64,000 nucleotides of DNA from the NCBI GenBank assembly GCA_016711875.1, contig JADJSD010000001.1, forward strand, positions 868,001-932,000. The letters are read 5' to 3'. Every line of letters begins with the position of its first letter. The first letter of the stretch is position 1. Positions 33,067 to 41,276 of this stretch are shown here, piece by piece. A model generated the notes under the pieces. The model was not told the origin of the DNA. It searched no databases and was given only the letters and a program-made list of their open reading frames with translations. This DNA comes from Betaproteobacteria bacterium. Lineage in GTDB: Bacteria > Pseudomonadota > Gammaproteobacteria > Burkholderiales > Usitatibacteraceae. The position numbers and the translations under genes are program-made.

Positions 33067-34281
33067 TCAGGCCGCGCGGCGCCGCGTGCCTCGGTAGTAG
33101 AGGCGCCAGCAGGCGAAGCCCGTGAGCATCATCGCCATCATCGCCACGGCCATGGCCTTCGGACTGTGGAATACCGCCGGCGCGATGACGCCCGCGGTGA
33201 TCGTGTTGACCATCCCCGAGACGAAGCCCTGCAGCGAGGCGGCCATGCCGCGGCGGGTCGGGAAGAGGTCGAGCGTCGAGAGCGAGATCGTCGGCATCGC
33301 CATCGCCGAGCCGATGGCGTAGAAGAAGATCGGCATCACGGCCCACGGCAACGAGGACGGCAGGGCGAGCGCGTAGGCGAGATTCGCCGCGGCCGAAACG
33401 CCCATGAACGTGTACGCGCGCCGCAGCACCTGCGGACGCGAGAGCTTGCCCGCCGCGCGCCCCGAAAGCTGCGAGCCCACGAGGATGCCCGCGATCGACG
33501 GGATGAAGAGCCACGAGTACTCCTTCGGCCCGAGGCCCAGGTGCGTGCCCAGGAACATCGGCGCCGACAGGATGTAGAGGAAGAAGGCGTTGAAGTTGCA
33601 GCCCATCGCGAGCGAGAGCAGCAGGAAGGGCCGGCTCGCCCCGACCTCGCGGTAGCCCGCCATCAGCGCCTTGGGATGGAAGGGGTGGCGATGCTCCTCG
33701 GGCAGGGTTTCCCGCAGCAGCTTCGCGCCCGCCACGACGAGGATCGCGCCCACGACGGCGAGGAACCAGAAGATGGACTGCCAACCGAAGGCCTCGAAGA
33801 GGAGGCCCCCGATGATGGGCGCCACCACGGGCGCCAGGCCGAAGAAGAGCGTCACCATCGACATCAGGCGCTGCGCGTCCTCCTCGTTGTAGAGGTCGCG
33901 GATCATCGCGCGCCCCACCACGATGCCCGCGCCCGTCGAGGTGCCCTGCAGCACCCGCCACAGGATGAGGGCGTGCACGCTTTCGGCGAGCGCCGCGCCC
34001 ACGGAGGAGAAGACGAACACGACGAGCGAGACGACGATCACGGGCTTGCGGCCGAAGCTGTCGGAAATGGCGCCGTGGAAGAGGAACATGAAGCCGAAGG
34101 AGAGCAGGTACGCCGAGAGCGTCTGCTGCATCTCGATCGGCGTGGCGTGCAGGGCGGCCTGCATGCCGCCGAATGCGGGCAGGTACGTGTCGACGGCGAA
34201 TGGGCCGAGCATCGCCAGCGACCCGAGCATCGCGGCAAATGCGATGCGGAAATCGCGGTCGTGGCGGTTGGCGAGACTCAT
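33067..34281 (-). CDS. Bcr/CflA family multidrug efflux MFS transporter
   Basis: The 404-residue protein has twelve predicted helices and the Bcr/CflA hallmarks: GPFAVDTYLPAFGGM in helix 1, GAISDSFGRKPVIVVS in loop 2-3, and GAGIVVGRAMIRDLYNEEDA. Members expel drugs such as bicyclomycin and chloramphenicol, or cysteine and dipeptides, by proton antiport. The real substrate is unknown. The gene is convergent with the small lipoprotein gene, with five bases between their stops. The 73-base gap to the multihaem cytochrome gene upstream shows no clear promoter. Confidence 0.88.
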   Translation of the reverse strand: MSLANRHDRDFRIAFAAMLGSLAMLGPFAVDTYLPAFGGMQAALHATPIEMQQTLSAYLLSFGFMFLFHGAISDSFGRKPVIVVSLVVFVFSSVGAALAESVHALILWRVLQGTSTGAGIVVGRAMIRDLYNEEDAQRLMSMVTLFFGLAPVVAPIIGGLLFEAFGWQSIFWFLAVVGAILVVAGAKLLRETLPEEHRHPFHPKALMAGYREVGASRPFLLLSLAMGCNFNAFFLYILSAPMFLGTHLGLGPKEYSWLFIPSIAGILVGSQLSGRAAGKLSRPQVLRRAYTFMGVSAAANLAYALALPSSLPWAVMPIFFYAIGSAMAMPTISLSTLDLFPTRRGMAASLQGFVSGMVNTITAGVIAPAVFHSPKAMAVAMMAMMLTGFACWRLYYRGTRRRAA

Positions 34282-34354
34282 GCGGGGGAGGAAAGCGGGA
34301 AGGCCTCCATTGTAAGCCCCGGGGAGGGAGCCGCCGGCCCGCCCGGCCCGCGGA

Positions 34355-36208
34355 TCAGCGGAAGGTCGCGACGACGCAGCGGCTCGATCGGGCGGCGACC
34401 GCGCCGCTGAAATCCGCGAGCGCCCGCTTCATCGGCGACGAATCGCCCGCGTGGCAGCCCAGGCAGGCGCCGACGGCGAGGATCTTCCGTTGCTCGTCCA
34501 CGCGGAACGGCCTCGCCCCCTCGCGCGTCGAGACCATGCCGGCGCGCTCGGCCAGGAAGCCGGTCCAGGCGTCCTCGGGCAGTCCGTCTCGCGGGTGCGC
34601 CTTCAGCGCGGGCTCGAAGCTCCACGCGCCCTCGCCGCCGCGCGCCGTGAATCGCAGCGCGCCGGCGCCGAAACCGAGCGCGACCGGATCGCGGTGGCAC
34701 GACTCGCAGGTCCTCGCCTCGCGCCGCGTGGTGTGCGCGGACAGCTTCGCGAAAAGTCGACGGAAGATCACGTCGGGCGCCCTGCCGGCCTCGCGGTTGC
34801 GGTCGAAGGTCATCACCATGCCGGGCACGAAGGTGTCGATGGCACCGCGGCCCGAGCCTTCACGCAGCACGCCGAGCGCCGGAGGCTTCGCCTCGAAGCG
34901 GCCCGAGGTCTCGTTCCACGTGCCCGGCCCCCATTTCTGCGCGACATGGTCGAAGCCCTCGTCGGCCGGGTCGTACTGCGTGTGGCAGGAGACGCAGCTG
35001 GGTGCCCAGGCCGTGTGACAGGTGTTGCAGGAGAGCCTTTCGTGCGCGCGGTCCTGCGTGCACGCGGCCATCGGGGGTTTCAGCGGCAGCGACCTCCCGT
35101 CGTGCTTCGTCACGAGCCGTGCGCCGCCCGCCGTGACGACGACGTTCACGAGCGGGTCGCCATCGCGCGTGGTGCCCATGCGTTCTCCCAGGCCCAGCGA
35201 ACGGGCGCGCAGGTGCAGCAGCGAAGCCGATTCCGGATCGAGGCTCGCGGGAGAAACCGACGCCAGCTTCGCCGCGTGGCAGTCCTCGCAGCCCACGCGC
35301 TGCTGCTCGCGCTTGTAGGAGACCGGCGCCCCCGTGCCCATCACCTCGTTGGCGTTGTGGCAATCGATGCAGGCGAGGCCCTTCTCGTGGTGGATGTCGG
35401 CCACCACGAACTCGACCGTGCGGCCGTCCTCGAGCTTGCGTACCCGCTTGCCGCTCACCTCGTCCGCGCCCGGCCGGCCCTGCATCTCGTGCCAGCCCTC
35501 GTAGCCGAGCGCGAAGCGGCCCGAGCGGCTGTGGCAGCCGAAGCAATGCGCGTTGCGCGGGTTCACCGTGAGGGACGGGTGCGTTCGCGGCACCGCGCGC
35601 GTCTCCTTCGGCTGGGCCTCGAAGCGCTTGATCTCGTCCGCCGCCTTCGCGCCGTACTCGAGGTGGCACGCGAGGCAGCCGCCGCCCTGTGTCTTCTCGC
35701 CGATGGGCCCGCGCTCCTCCTTGGCTTGCCCGAGGTGGCAACCCGCGCACAGCTCGCGCAGGTGGCTGTCCGCGACGCCGTGGCCCAGCTTCGCGACGTG
35801 CGGCAGGCCCGGGCCGGCGTCCTCGCCCAGCACGCGCCGGTTGATGGCGATGATGCCGGCCATCGTCGACATGATGGAGTTCTCCACGCGCGGCAGGATC
35901 GACGCGTGGCAGCCGGCCTGCGAGCAGCTGCGCGACGCGTCGGCGAGGTGGCCGGGCATGAGGACGATGCCTTCGTGCGCCGCCTTCGCGTCCATCGTAC
36001 GGCCGTCGCCGCCGTGGCAGGCGACGCACCCGATGGCCGCGGGTGCGTGGGCTCCCGTGAGGCCGGCAGGCTCGCCGTGGCAGGCGACGCATCCTTCTGC
36101 GAGGCCGGCGGCGACGCGAAGCCGCGCGCCCGGGCCTTCCGGCATGAGCAGGACGGCCGCCGCGAGAAGGCTGGCGACGGCGAGGAGTGCGAGGAGGCGG
36201 GTAGGCAA
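34355..36208 (-). CDS. Periplasmic multihaem cytochrome c with about 12 haem motifs
   Basis: The 617-residue protein has an N-terminal hydrophobic signal or anchor (about 4-22). I count eleven CXXCH motifs: CVACH at 40 and 61, then CAGCH, CLACH, CFGCH, CIDCH, CEDCH, CNTCH, CVSCH, CESCH and CLGCH. One CX4CH (CSQAGCH, 95-101) makes a probable twelfth haem. It is therefore a secreted electron carrier or a reductase/oxidase of the multihaem family that includes octahaem enzymes. I see no adjacent quinol-oxidising or cytochrome-maturation genes, so its partner is unknown. The stop of this gene lies 73 bases before the efflux transporter, and its ATG is 4 bases after the comM stop. No DNA-level sign of transfer is obvious. 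Confidence 0.85.
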   Translation of the reverse strand: MPTRLLALLAVASLLAAAVLLMPEGPGARLRVAAGLAEGCVACHGEPAGLTGAHAPAAIGCVACHGGDGRTMDAKAAHEGIVLMPGHLADASRSCSQAGCHASILPRVENSIMSTMAGIIAINRRVLGEDAGPGLPHVAKLGHGVADSHLRELCAGCHLGQAKEERGPIGEKTQGGGCLACHLEYGAKAADEIKRFEAQPKETRAVPRTHPSLTVNPRNAHCFGCHSRSGRFALGYEGWHEMQGRPGADEVSGKRVRKLEDGRTVEFVVADIHHEKGLACIDCHNANEVMGTGAPVSYKREQQRVGCEDCHAAKLASVSPASLDPESASLLHLRARSLGLGERMGTTRDGDPLVNVVVTAGGARLVTKHDGRSLPLKPPMAACTQDRAHERLSCNTCHTAWAPSCVSCHTQYDPADEGFDHVAQKWGPGTWNETSGRFEAKPPALGVLREGSGRGAIDTFVPGMVMTFDRNREAGRAPDVIFRRLFAKLSAHTTRREARTCESCHRDPVALGFGAGALRFTARGGEGAWSFEPALKAHPRDGLPEDAWTGFLAERAGMVSTREGARPFRVDEQRKILAVGACLGCHAGDSSPMKRALADFSGAVAARSSRCVVATFR

Positions 36209-36212
36209 GCGG

Positions 36213-37718
36213 CTAGTTTAGCGAGGTGGCGGCTGCGCGCCGGTACTGCAATGCTTCGGCGACGTGCGCGGCACGCACGCCGGGAACCGCCTCGAGGTCC
36301 GCAAGAGTGCGCGCCACGCGCAGCACGCGATGGAAGGCCCGGGCGGAAAGGCCCAGGCGCGAGGCCGCCGAGCGCAGCAGCAGGCGTCCCGCCGGATCCG
36401 GCGCGCACTCGCGTTCGAGATCGCCGCCCGCCAGGAACGCATTGGGGCAACCCTGCCTTTCGAGCTGGCGTGCCCGCGCGACCGCGACGCGCGAGCGAAC
36501 GCCCGACGAAGGCTCGCCCGGCGGCGCCTCGTCCAGGTCGCCCTCCCGCAGCGCCGGCACCTCCACGTGCAGGTCGATGCGATCGAGGAGCGGCCCGGAT
36601 ATCCGCCCGCGATAGCGCAGCACCTGGTCCGGCGTACAGGCGCAGGCGCGCGTCGGGTGCCCGAGGTGGCCACAAGGGCACGGATTCATCGCGGCGACGA
36701 GCTGGAAGCGGGCGGGGAATTCCGCCTGCCGCGCCGCGCGCGAGATGACGATGCGGCCCGATTCGAGCGGCTCGCGCAGTACCTCGAGCACGCGCCGGTC
36801 GTATTCCGGCAATTCGTCGAGGAAGAGCACGCCGTGGTGGGCGAGCGAGATCTCGCCGGGCCGGGGGGGAGACCCGCCGCCCACGAGCGCGACGGCGGAG
36901 GCCGTGTGATGCGGCGCCCGCCAGGGCCGCTCGCCATAGCGCGCAGGGTCGAAGCCGGCCGTGCCCAGACTGAGCACCGCCGCCGATTCGAGCGCTTCCT
37001 CCTCGCCCAGGGGGGGCAGGATTCCCGGCAGCCGCTGCGCGAGCATCGTCTTGCCGGTGCCGGGAGGACCGGAAAAGAGCACGCCGTGCGCCCCGGCCGC
37101 CGCGATCTCCAGCGCACGCCTTGCCATTGCCTGCCCGCGCACATCCGCCAGGTCCGGCCATACACGCGTGGCGGTGCGAGGCGCGGGTTCCACGCGGTCG
37201 AGGCGCTCGTGCCCCGTGAGGTGCGCGCAGACGGCGGCGAGCGACTTCGCGGGATGCAGCACGGCGCCGGGAACGAGGGCGGCCTCCCGCGCGCTCGATT
37301 CCGGCAGCACGAAGGCACGGCCGTCGCGCCGGGACGCGGCGGCCATCGCGAGCGCGCCGCGGATCGGCCGAAGCTCACCGGAAAGCGCGAGTTCGCCCGC
37401 GAACTCCAGTTCGGCGAACGCCCCCGCCGGCACCTGCCCGGTGGCCGCGAGGATGCCCAGGGCGATCGGCAGGTCGAAGCGGCCGCTTTCCTTGGGCAGG
37501 TCCGCCGGCGCGAGGCTCACGGTGACGCGGCGCTGGGGGAATTCGAACCCGGAGGTGGCGAGCGCGGCGCGGACGCGGTCGCGCGATTCCTTCACCTCCG
37601 TCTCGGCGAGCCCGACGACGTGGAAGGCCGGCAGGCCATTGCCCACGTGCGCCTCGACGCGCACGAGCGGGGCCGCGAGGCCATCGAGGCCGCGGGTGAG
37701 GACGACGGAGAGTGACAT
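36213..37718 (-). CDS. comM: YifB/ComM family AAA+ ATPase (Mg-chelatase-like)
   Basis: This 501-residue protein is full length for the YifB/ComM family. An N-terminal Lon-like domain (GLPAFHVVGLAETEVKESRD, VSLAPADLPKESGRFDLPIA) is followed by the AAA+ core with Walker A SGPPGTGKT (216-224). The Walker B and nearby loop read GVLFLDELPEYDRRVL. The C-terminal part contains zinc-type cysteines in NPCPCGHLGHPTRACAC. ComM is a hexameric helicase that extends branch migration during natural transformation in other proteobacteria. Its presence suggests, but does not prove, competence. It is transcribed away from UbiK, 77 bases downstream of that gene. Confidence 0.92.
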   Translation of the reverse strand: MSLSVVLTRGLDGLAAPLVRVEAHVGNGLPAFHVVGLAETEVKESRDRVRAALATSGFEFPQRRVTVSLAPADLPKESGRFDLPIALGILAATGQVPAGAFAELEFAGELALSGELRPIRGALAMAAASRRDGRAFVLPESSAREAALVPGAVLHPAKSLAAVCAHLTGHERLDRVEPAPRTATRVWPDLADVRGQAMARRALEIAAAGAHGVLFSGPPGTGKTMLAQRLPGILPPLGEEEALESAAVLSLGTAGFDPARYGERPWRAPHHTASAVALVGGGSPPRPGEISLAHHGVLFLDELPEYDRRVLEVLREPLESGRIVISRAARQAEFPARFQLVAAMNPCPCGHLGHPTRACACTPDQVLRYRGRISGPLLDRIDLHVEVPALREGDLDEAPPGEPSSGVRSRVAVARARQLERQGCPNAFLAGGDLERECAPDPAGRLLLRSAASRLGLSARAFHRVLRVARTLADLEAVPGVRAAHVAEALQYRRAAATSLN

Positions 37719-37795
37719 GGCGCCTTCGGGGTTCCTTCGGTTCCGGGGGGAACTCCGGGAGCGCGAAGGCGCGGCGCCGGCTTCCAGGCTGGGGG

Positions 37796-38053
37796 TTACG
37801 GGGTCTTGCCGCGGCCCGACTGGGCCAGCTTCGCCTCGAGCTCGTCGACGCGGGATTCGAGCTCCGCCACCCGGGCGCGGGCACGGGCGAGCACATCGGA
37901 CTGCACATCGAATTCCTCTCGCGTCACCAGGTCGAGCTTCGCGAAGGCCGTACCCAGCAGGGCGCGGCTGTTCTTTTCGAACTCCCGGGCCGGGTTGTTG
38001 GCGGCCAACTGGGCGAGACGGGCGGCGATGTCGCCGAGCAACTTGTCGTTCAT
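37796..38053 (-). CDS. ubiK: Ubiquinone biosynthesis accessory factor UbiK (BMFP family)
   Basis: The 85-residue protein matches the UbiK/BMFP family: an amphipathic N-terminal helix (NDKLLGDIAARLAQLAAN) and a C-terminal coiled coil (ARARVAELESRVDELEAKLA). UbiK binds the UbiJ-containing complex that makes ubiquinone aerobically. The ATG chosen is MNDKLLG; a longer start at 38113 would add unrelated residues that overlap the NtrC-type site. It is divergent from the torF-glnK-amtB operon. The ubiK and comM genes often adjoin this nitrogen operon in betaproteobacteria. Confidence 0.88.
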   Translation of the reverse strand: MNDKLLGDIAARLAQLAANNPAREFEKNSRALLGTAFAKLDLVTREEFDVQSDVLARARARVAELESRVDELEAKLAQSGRGKTP

Positions 38054-38095
38054 TTCAATTCCCGGGGTGCTGGGGCGGTTGACCGGTGGACAACT

Positions 38096-38112
38096 GGCAC
38101 CGTGATGGTGCA
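38096..38112. promoter_or_regulatory. NtrC-type operator upstream of torF-glnK-amtB
   Basis: GGCACCGTGATGGTGCA matches the NtrC consensus TGCACC-N5-GGTGCA at eleven of twelve defined positions, including a perfect GCACC-N5-GGTGC palindrome. Its centre lies about 126 bases upstream of the expected sigma54 start point, a normal enhancer distance. A second, unrelated 13-base palindrome (GTTGCGCCGCAAC) is at 38152-38164 and could be another activator or integration-factor region. Confidence 0.75.
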
Positions 38113-38203
38113 TTGGCCCGAACCGACGGCCCGAATTGGGGCGGCCATTCCGTTGCGCCGCAACAAATGCTTAACAATCAAACCATTGCGACTTTGCTTC
38201 GCG

Positions 38204-38219
38204 TGGCATGGTCCCTGCT
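38204..38219 (+). promoter_or_regulatory. Sigma54 promoter of torF-glnK-amtB
   Basis: TGGCATGGTCCCTGCT matches the sigma54 consensus TGGCACG-N4-TTGCW closely, with the invariant GG and GC exactly in register (GG at 38205-38206, GC at 38217-38218). Transcription would start near 38230, leaving a leader of about 40 bases before torF. With the NtrC-type site upstream, this places the operon under nitrogen control. Confidence 0.8.
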
Positions 38220-38268
38220 AAAGCGTCACTTGCCAAAGACTTCTTCCACCTCACCCAAGGATACCAAG

Positions 38269-39057
38269 ATGCGAATCCTGCCCAAAGCCCTGATCGCCGC
38301 CGGCGCCCTGACCGCCGGCCTCTCCTCCTCGATCGCCTTCGCCCAGACGGCCCCCGCCGCCCCGGCCGCCGCCCCCGCCGCGCCTGAATCGACCCTCGCC
38401 TTCAAGGTTTCGGCGTGGACGGAGTACGAATACCGCGGCATTTCGCAGACCTCCGAGAAGCCCGCCGGCCAGCTCAACATCGACTACGGCCACCCGAGCG
38501 GCTTCTACCTCGGCACGTTCGTGTCGAACATCAAGTGGCTGAAGGACGCGGCGGAAGTCGGCGGCTTCAGCACCAGCGCCAAGATCGAGTGGGACATCTT
38601 CGGCGGCTACAAATTCGAGGTCATGAAGGACCTGACCCTCGACGTCGGCTACCTGCGCTACGAGTACCCGAGCTCCGGCGCCTTCAGCCCCAAGCCCAAC
38701 ACGGACGAGATCTACATCGGCGCCACCTACGGCCCCGTGTCCGTGAAGTACTCCTACTCGATCAACGACACCTTCGGCGTGGCCAACAGCGAAGGCTCGG
38801 ACTTCATCGAGGCGAACCTCGCCTACCCGATCACCGAGAAGCTCACGCTCACCGGCAACGTCGGCTACCAGAAGTACAAGAACAACAACGCCCTCTCGTA
38901 CACCGTGTACAAGATCGGCGCGGCTTACGACCTGGGCAGCGGCTTCAGCGTCGGCGGCTACTACAAGAACACGGATGCGGACTCGAACCTGTACACGTAC
39001 AAGGGCAAGGACTGGGGCAAGGCCCGCGGCGTCGCGTTCGTGGCCTACGCGTTCTAG
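38269..39057 (+). CDS. TorF family putative outer-membrane porin
   Basis: The 262-residue protein has a signal peptide ending SIAFAQ and an Ala/Pro-rich spacer. It then shows alternating aromatic beta-strands ending in a C-terminal phenylalanine (VAFVAYAF), as expected for an outer-membrane barrel. The strand pattern, with WTEYEYRGISQT near the start, fits the TorF/TIGR02001 family. Such proteins are annotated as putative porins, function unknown. AAGG lies about nine bases before the ATG. The 13-base gap to glnK and the shared sigma54 promoter suggest a role in uptake of a nitrogen source across the outer membrane. Confidence 0.88.
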   Translation: MRILPKALIAAGALTAGLSSSIAFAQTAPAAPAAAPAAPESTLAFKVSAWTEYEYRGISQTSEKPAGQLNIDYGHPSGFYLGTFVSNIKWLKDAAEVGGFSTSAKIEWDIFGGYKFEVMKDLTLDVGYLRYEYPSSGAFSPKPNTDEIYIGATYGPVSVKYSYSINDTFGVANSEGSDFIEANLAYPITEKLTLTGNVGYQKYKNNNALSYTVYKIGAAYDLGSGFSVGGYYKNTDADSNLYTYKGKDWGKARGVAFVAYAF

Positions 39058-39070
39058 AAGGGATCCCTCC

Positions 39071-39409
39071 ATGAAACTCGTCACCGCCATCATCAAGCCG
39101 TTCAAGCTCGACGAGGTCCGCGAGGCCCTCTCGGCGATCGGCGTCCAGGGCATCACCGTCACCGAAGTGAAGGGGTTCGGCCGCCAGAAGGGCCATACGG
39201 AGCTCTACCGCGGCGCGGAGTACGTGGTCGACTTCCTGCCGAAGGTGAAGATCGAGGCCGCGATCAAGAGCGACATGCTCGACGCGGTCATCGAGGCGAT
39301 CGAGAAGAGCGCCAACACCGGGAAGATCGGCGACGGAAAGATCTTCGTCTTCGAACTCGAGCAGGTCGTGCGCATCCGCACCGGCGAAACCGGCGCGGAA
39401 GCGCTCTAA
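39071..39409 (+). CDS. glnK: PII family nitrogen regulator GlnK
   Basis: This 112-residue protein is a complete PII protein. It begins MKLVTAIIKPFKLDEVREAL; the T-loop contains GRQKGHTELYRGAEY with Y51, the usual uridylylation site. The C-terminal signature is GKIGDGKIFVFELE. PII trimers sense 2-oxoglutarate and ADP/ATP, are modified by GlnD, and bind AmtB to block ammonium entry when nitrogen is plentiful. Position directly before amtB identifies it as GlnK by context rather than GlnB. No terminator separates it from torF or amtB, so the operon order is torF-glnK-amtB. Confidence 0.95.
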   Translation: MKLVTAIIKPFKLDEVREALSAIGVQGITVTEVKGFGRQKGHTELYRGAEYVVDFLPKVKIEAAIKSDMLDAVIEAIEKSANTGKIGDGKIFVFELEQVVRIRTGETGAEAL

Positions 39410-39421
39410 GGGGACATGCAC

Positions 39422-41020
39422 ATGAAACGACTGTTCAGCCTCATCGCGCTGTGCTCGGCTCTCGCCTTCGGCGGGACCGCGCTCGCCCAGGAGAAGAAGG
39501 CCGACGCCCCCGCGCCGGCCGCCTCGTCGTCGGCACCGGCCACCGTACCGGTCGCGGACACGAAGATCGCCGACCCGAAGGCCGCCGAAGCCGCGAAGCC
39601 CGCCGAAGCCGCTCCCGCGGCGGCGGGTGCGGCACCGGCTGCAGCCGCGGGCGCGCCCGCGGCCGCCCCCGCCGCGGCGCCGGCCCCCACCCCGAACAAG
39701 GGTGACGTGGCCTGGCTCCTCACCTCCACCGCGCTCGTGCTGCTGATGAGCGTGCCCGCCCTGGCGCTCTTCTACGGCGGCATGGTGCGCTCGAAGAACA
39801 TGCTGAGCGTGCTCATGCAGGTGTTCGTGGTGTTCTCCCTGATCGTGGTGCTGTGGTGCGTGTACGGCTACTCGCTCGCGTTCACGGAGGGCAACCAGTT
39901 CATCGGGGGCTTCGACCGCCTGTTCCTGAAGGGCACGTTCGACTCGATCAAGGGCGAGTTCGCCATGGCGGCCACGTTCTCGAAGAACACGCCGATCCAG
40001 GAGCTGCTCTTCGTCGCGTTCCAGGCGACCTTCGCGGCCATCACGTGCGCGCTGATCCTGGGCGCGTTCGCCGAGCGCGCGAAGTTCTCCGCCATCCTGA
40101 TCTTCATGGTGATCTGGTTCACGTTCGCCTACACGCCGATCGCGCACATGGTCTGGTTCTGGCCCGGCCCGGACGCGTACACGGACCCGAAGCTGGTCGA
40201 TGGCCTGAACGCCAAGGCCGGCATGATCTGGCAATGGGGCGCCCTCGACTTCGCGGGCGGCACGGTGGTGCACATCAACGCCGGTATCGCCGGCCTGGTG
40301 GGCTCCTACGTGATCGGCAAGCGCGTGGGCTTCGGCAAGGAAAAGATGACGCCGCACAACCTGCCCATGACCATGATCGGCGCCTCGCTCCTGTGGTTCG
40401 GCTGGTTCGGCTTCAACGCCGGCTCGGCGCTCGAGGCCAACAGCTCCGCCGTCCTCGCGTTCATGAACACGTTCCTCGCGACCTCCTGCGCGGTGCTCTC
40501 CTGGACGTTCTTCGAGTGGATCTTCAAGGGCAAGCCCTCGATGCTGGGCGCCGCCTCGGGCGCCGTCGCGGGCCTGGTGGCGATCACCCCGGCCGCCGGC
40601 AACGTCGGCATCCCGGGCGCCTTCGCGATCGGCCTCATCGCCGGCGTGGTCTGCCTGTGGGGCGTGTCGGGCCTGAAGAAGATGCTGGGCGCGGACGACT
40701 CGCTCGACGTCTTCGGCGTGCACGCCGTCGGCGGCATCCTCGGCGCCCTGCTCACCGGCGTCTTCTGCTCGCCGGACCTCGGCGGCCCCGGCTACGTGGC
40801 CGACTGGGTCACCGCGGCCGTCGTGAAGCCCGCGGACTACTCGATCGTGTCGCAGGTCATCACCCAGGCGAAGGCCGTGGGCGTGACCGTGGTGTGGTCG
40901 GGCGTGGTGGCCTTCATCGCCTACAAGATCGCCGACATCGTCGTCGGGCTGCGCGTGCCGGAAGAACAGGAACGCGAAGGCCTCGACATCACGGCGCACG
41001 GCGAGTCCGCCTACAACTGA
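39422..41020 (+). CDS. amtB: Ammonium transporter AmtB
   Basis: The 532-residue protein has a signal peptide (MKRLFSLIALCSALAFGGTA), an unusually long Ala/Pro-rich linker to about residue 90, and then the eleven helices of the Amt/Rh family. The family signatures are FYGGMVRSKNMLSV, the pore histidine in DFAGGTVVHINAGIAGLVG and the later VFGVHAVGGILGALLTGVF. The start at 39422 is preferred over ATG 39416 because AAGGGG then has eight bases of spacing. AmtB conducts ammonium and is gated by GlnK, encoded just upstream. The extended periplasmic N-terminal linker is longer than in E. coli AmtB and its role is unclear. Confidence 0.95.
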   Translation: MKRLFSLIALCSALAFGGTALAQEKKADAPAPAASSSAPATVPVADTKIADPKAAEAAKPAEAAPAAAGAAPAAAAGAPAAAPAAAPAPTPNKGDVAWLLTSTALVLLMSVPALALFYGGMVRSKNMLSVLMQVFVVFSLIVVLWCVYGYSLAFTEGNQFIGGFDRLFLKGTFDSIKGEFAMAATFSKNTPIQELLFVAFQATFAAITCALILGAFAERAKFSAILIFMVIWFTFAYTPIAHMVWFWPGPDAYTDPKLVDGLNAKAGMIWQWGALDFAGGTVVHINAGIAGLVGSYVIGKRVGFGKEKMTPHNLPMTMIGASLLWFGWFGFNAGSALEANSSAVLAFMNTFLATSCAVLSWTFFEWIFKGKPSMLGAASGAVAGLVAITPAAGNVGIPGAFAIGLIAGVVCLWGVSGLKKMLGADDSLDVFGVHAVGGILGALLTGVFCSPDLGGPGYVADWVTAAVVKPADYSIVSQVITQAKAVGVTVVWSGVVAFIAYKIADIVVGLRVPEEQEREGLDITAHGESAYN

Positions 41021-41035
41021 GCAACGCTGGACCCC

Positions 41036-41061
41036 GGGGGCGGGTTGGTGGACCCGCCTCC
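41036..41061 (+). other. Stable hairpin after amtB
   Basis: GGGGGCGGGT (41036-41045) pairs with ACCCGCCTCC (41052-41061) around a six-base loop, allowing one G-T pair. It lies 15 bases after the amtB stop but has no U-run, so it may protect the 3' end or only slow RNA polymerase before the true terminator at 41149. Confidence 0.5.
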
Positions 41062-41148
41062 GGTTTCTCCTGCAGCACTCCACCTCTTTCCGGACCGGGT
41101 GCGAGCGGCATCCGGATCGGAATCTCCCCCAAGAGAGGCCAAACTTCA

Positions 41149-41176
41149 ACGGGCACGCGAGTGCCCGTTTTTTTTT
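41149..41176 (+). terminator. Rho-independent terminator of torF-glnK-amtB
   Basis: ACGGGCAC and GTGCCCGT form an eight-base stem with a GCGA tetraloop, followed directly by a run of nine T residues. It is the clearest intrinsic terminator in the window. It separates the nitrogen operon from hemC. The rest of the 256-base gap holds only the hairpin at 41036 and no further recognisable signal. Confidence 0.9.
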
Positions 41177-41276
41177 CGCCCCTCGCGGCGGGCGGGCGTT
41201 GCCCGGCATCACGGGGCCCCCCATCGCCGCCGTGATAGCATTTCGCCGCTCCCATCCCGCTCGAAGAAGACCCGAC

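Noticed and set aside
38096..38115. TGGCACC at 38095 as a sigma54 promoter
   Set aside because: The GC element is two bases out of register. The same bases form a clean NtrC-type palindrome, and a correctly spaced promoter lies at 38204.
41070..41147. Small RNA between amtB and hemC
   Set aside because: Several short complementary stretches exist, but no promoter or conserved fold is evident; the region is more simply the amtB 3' untranslated region.
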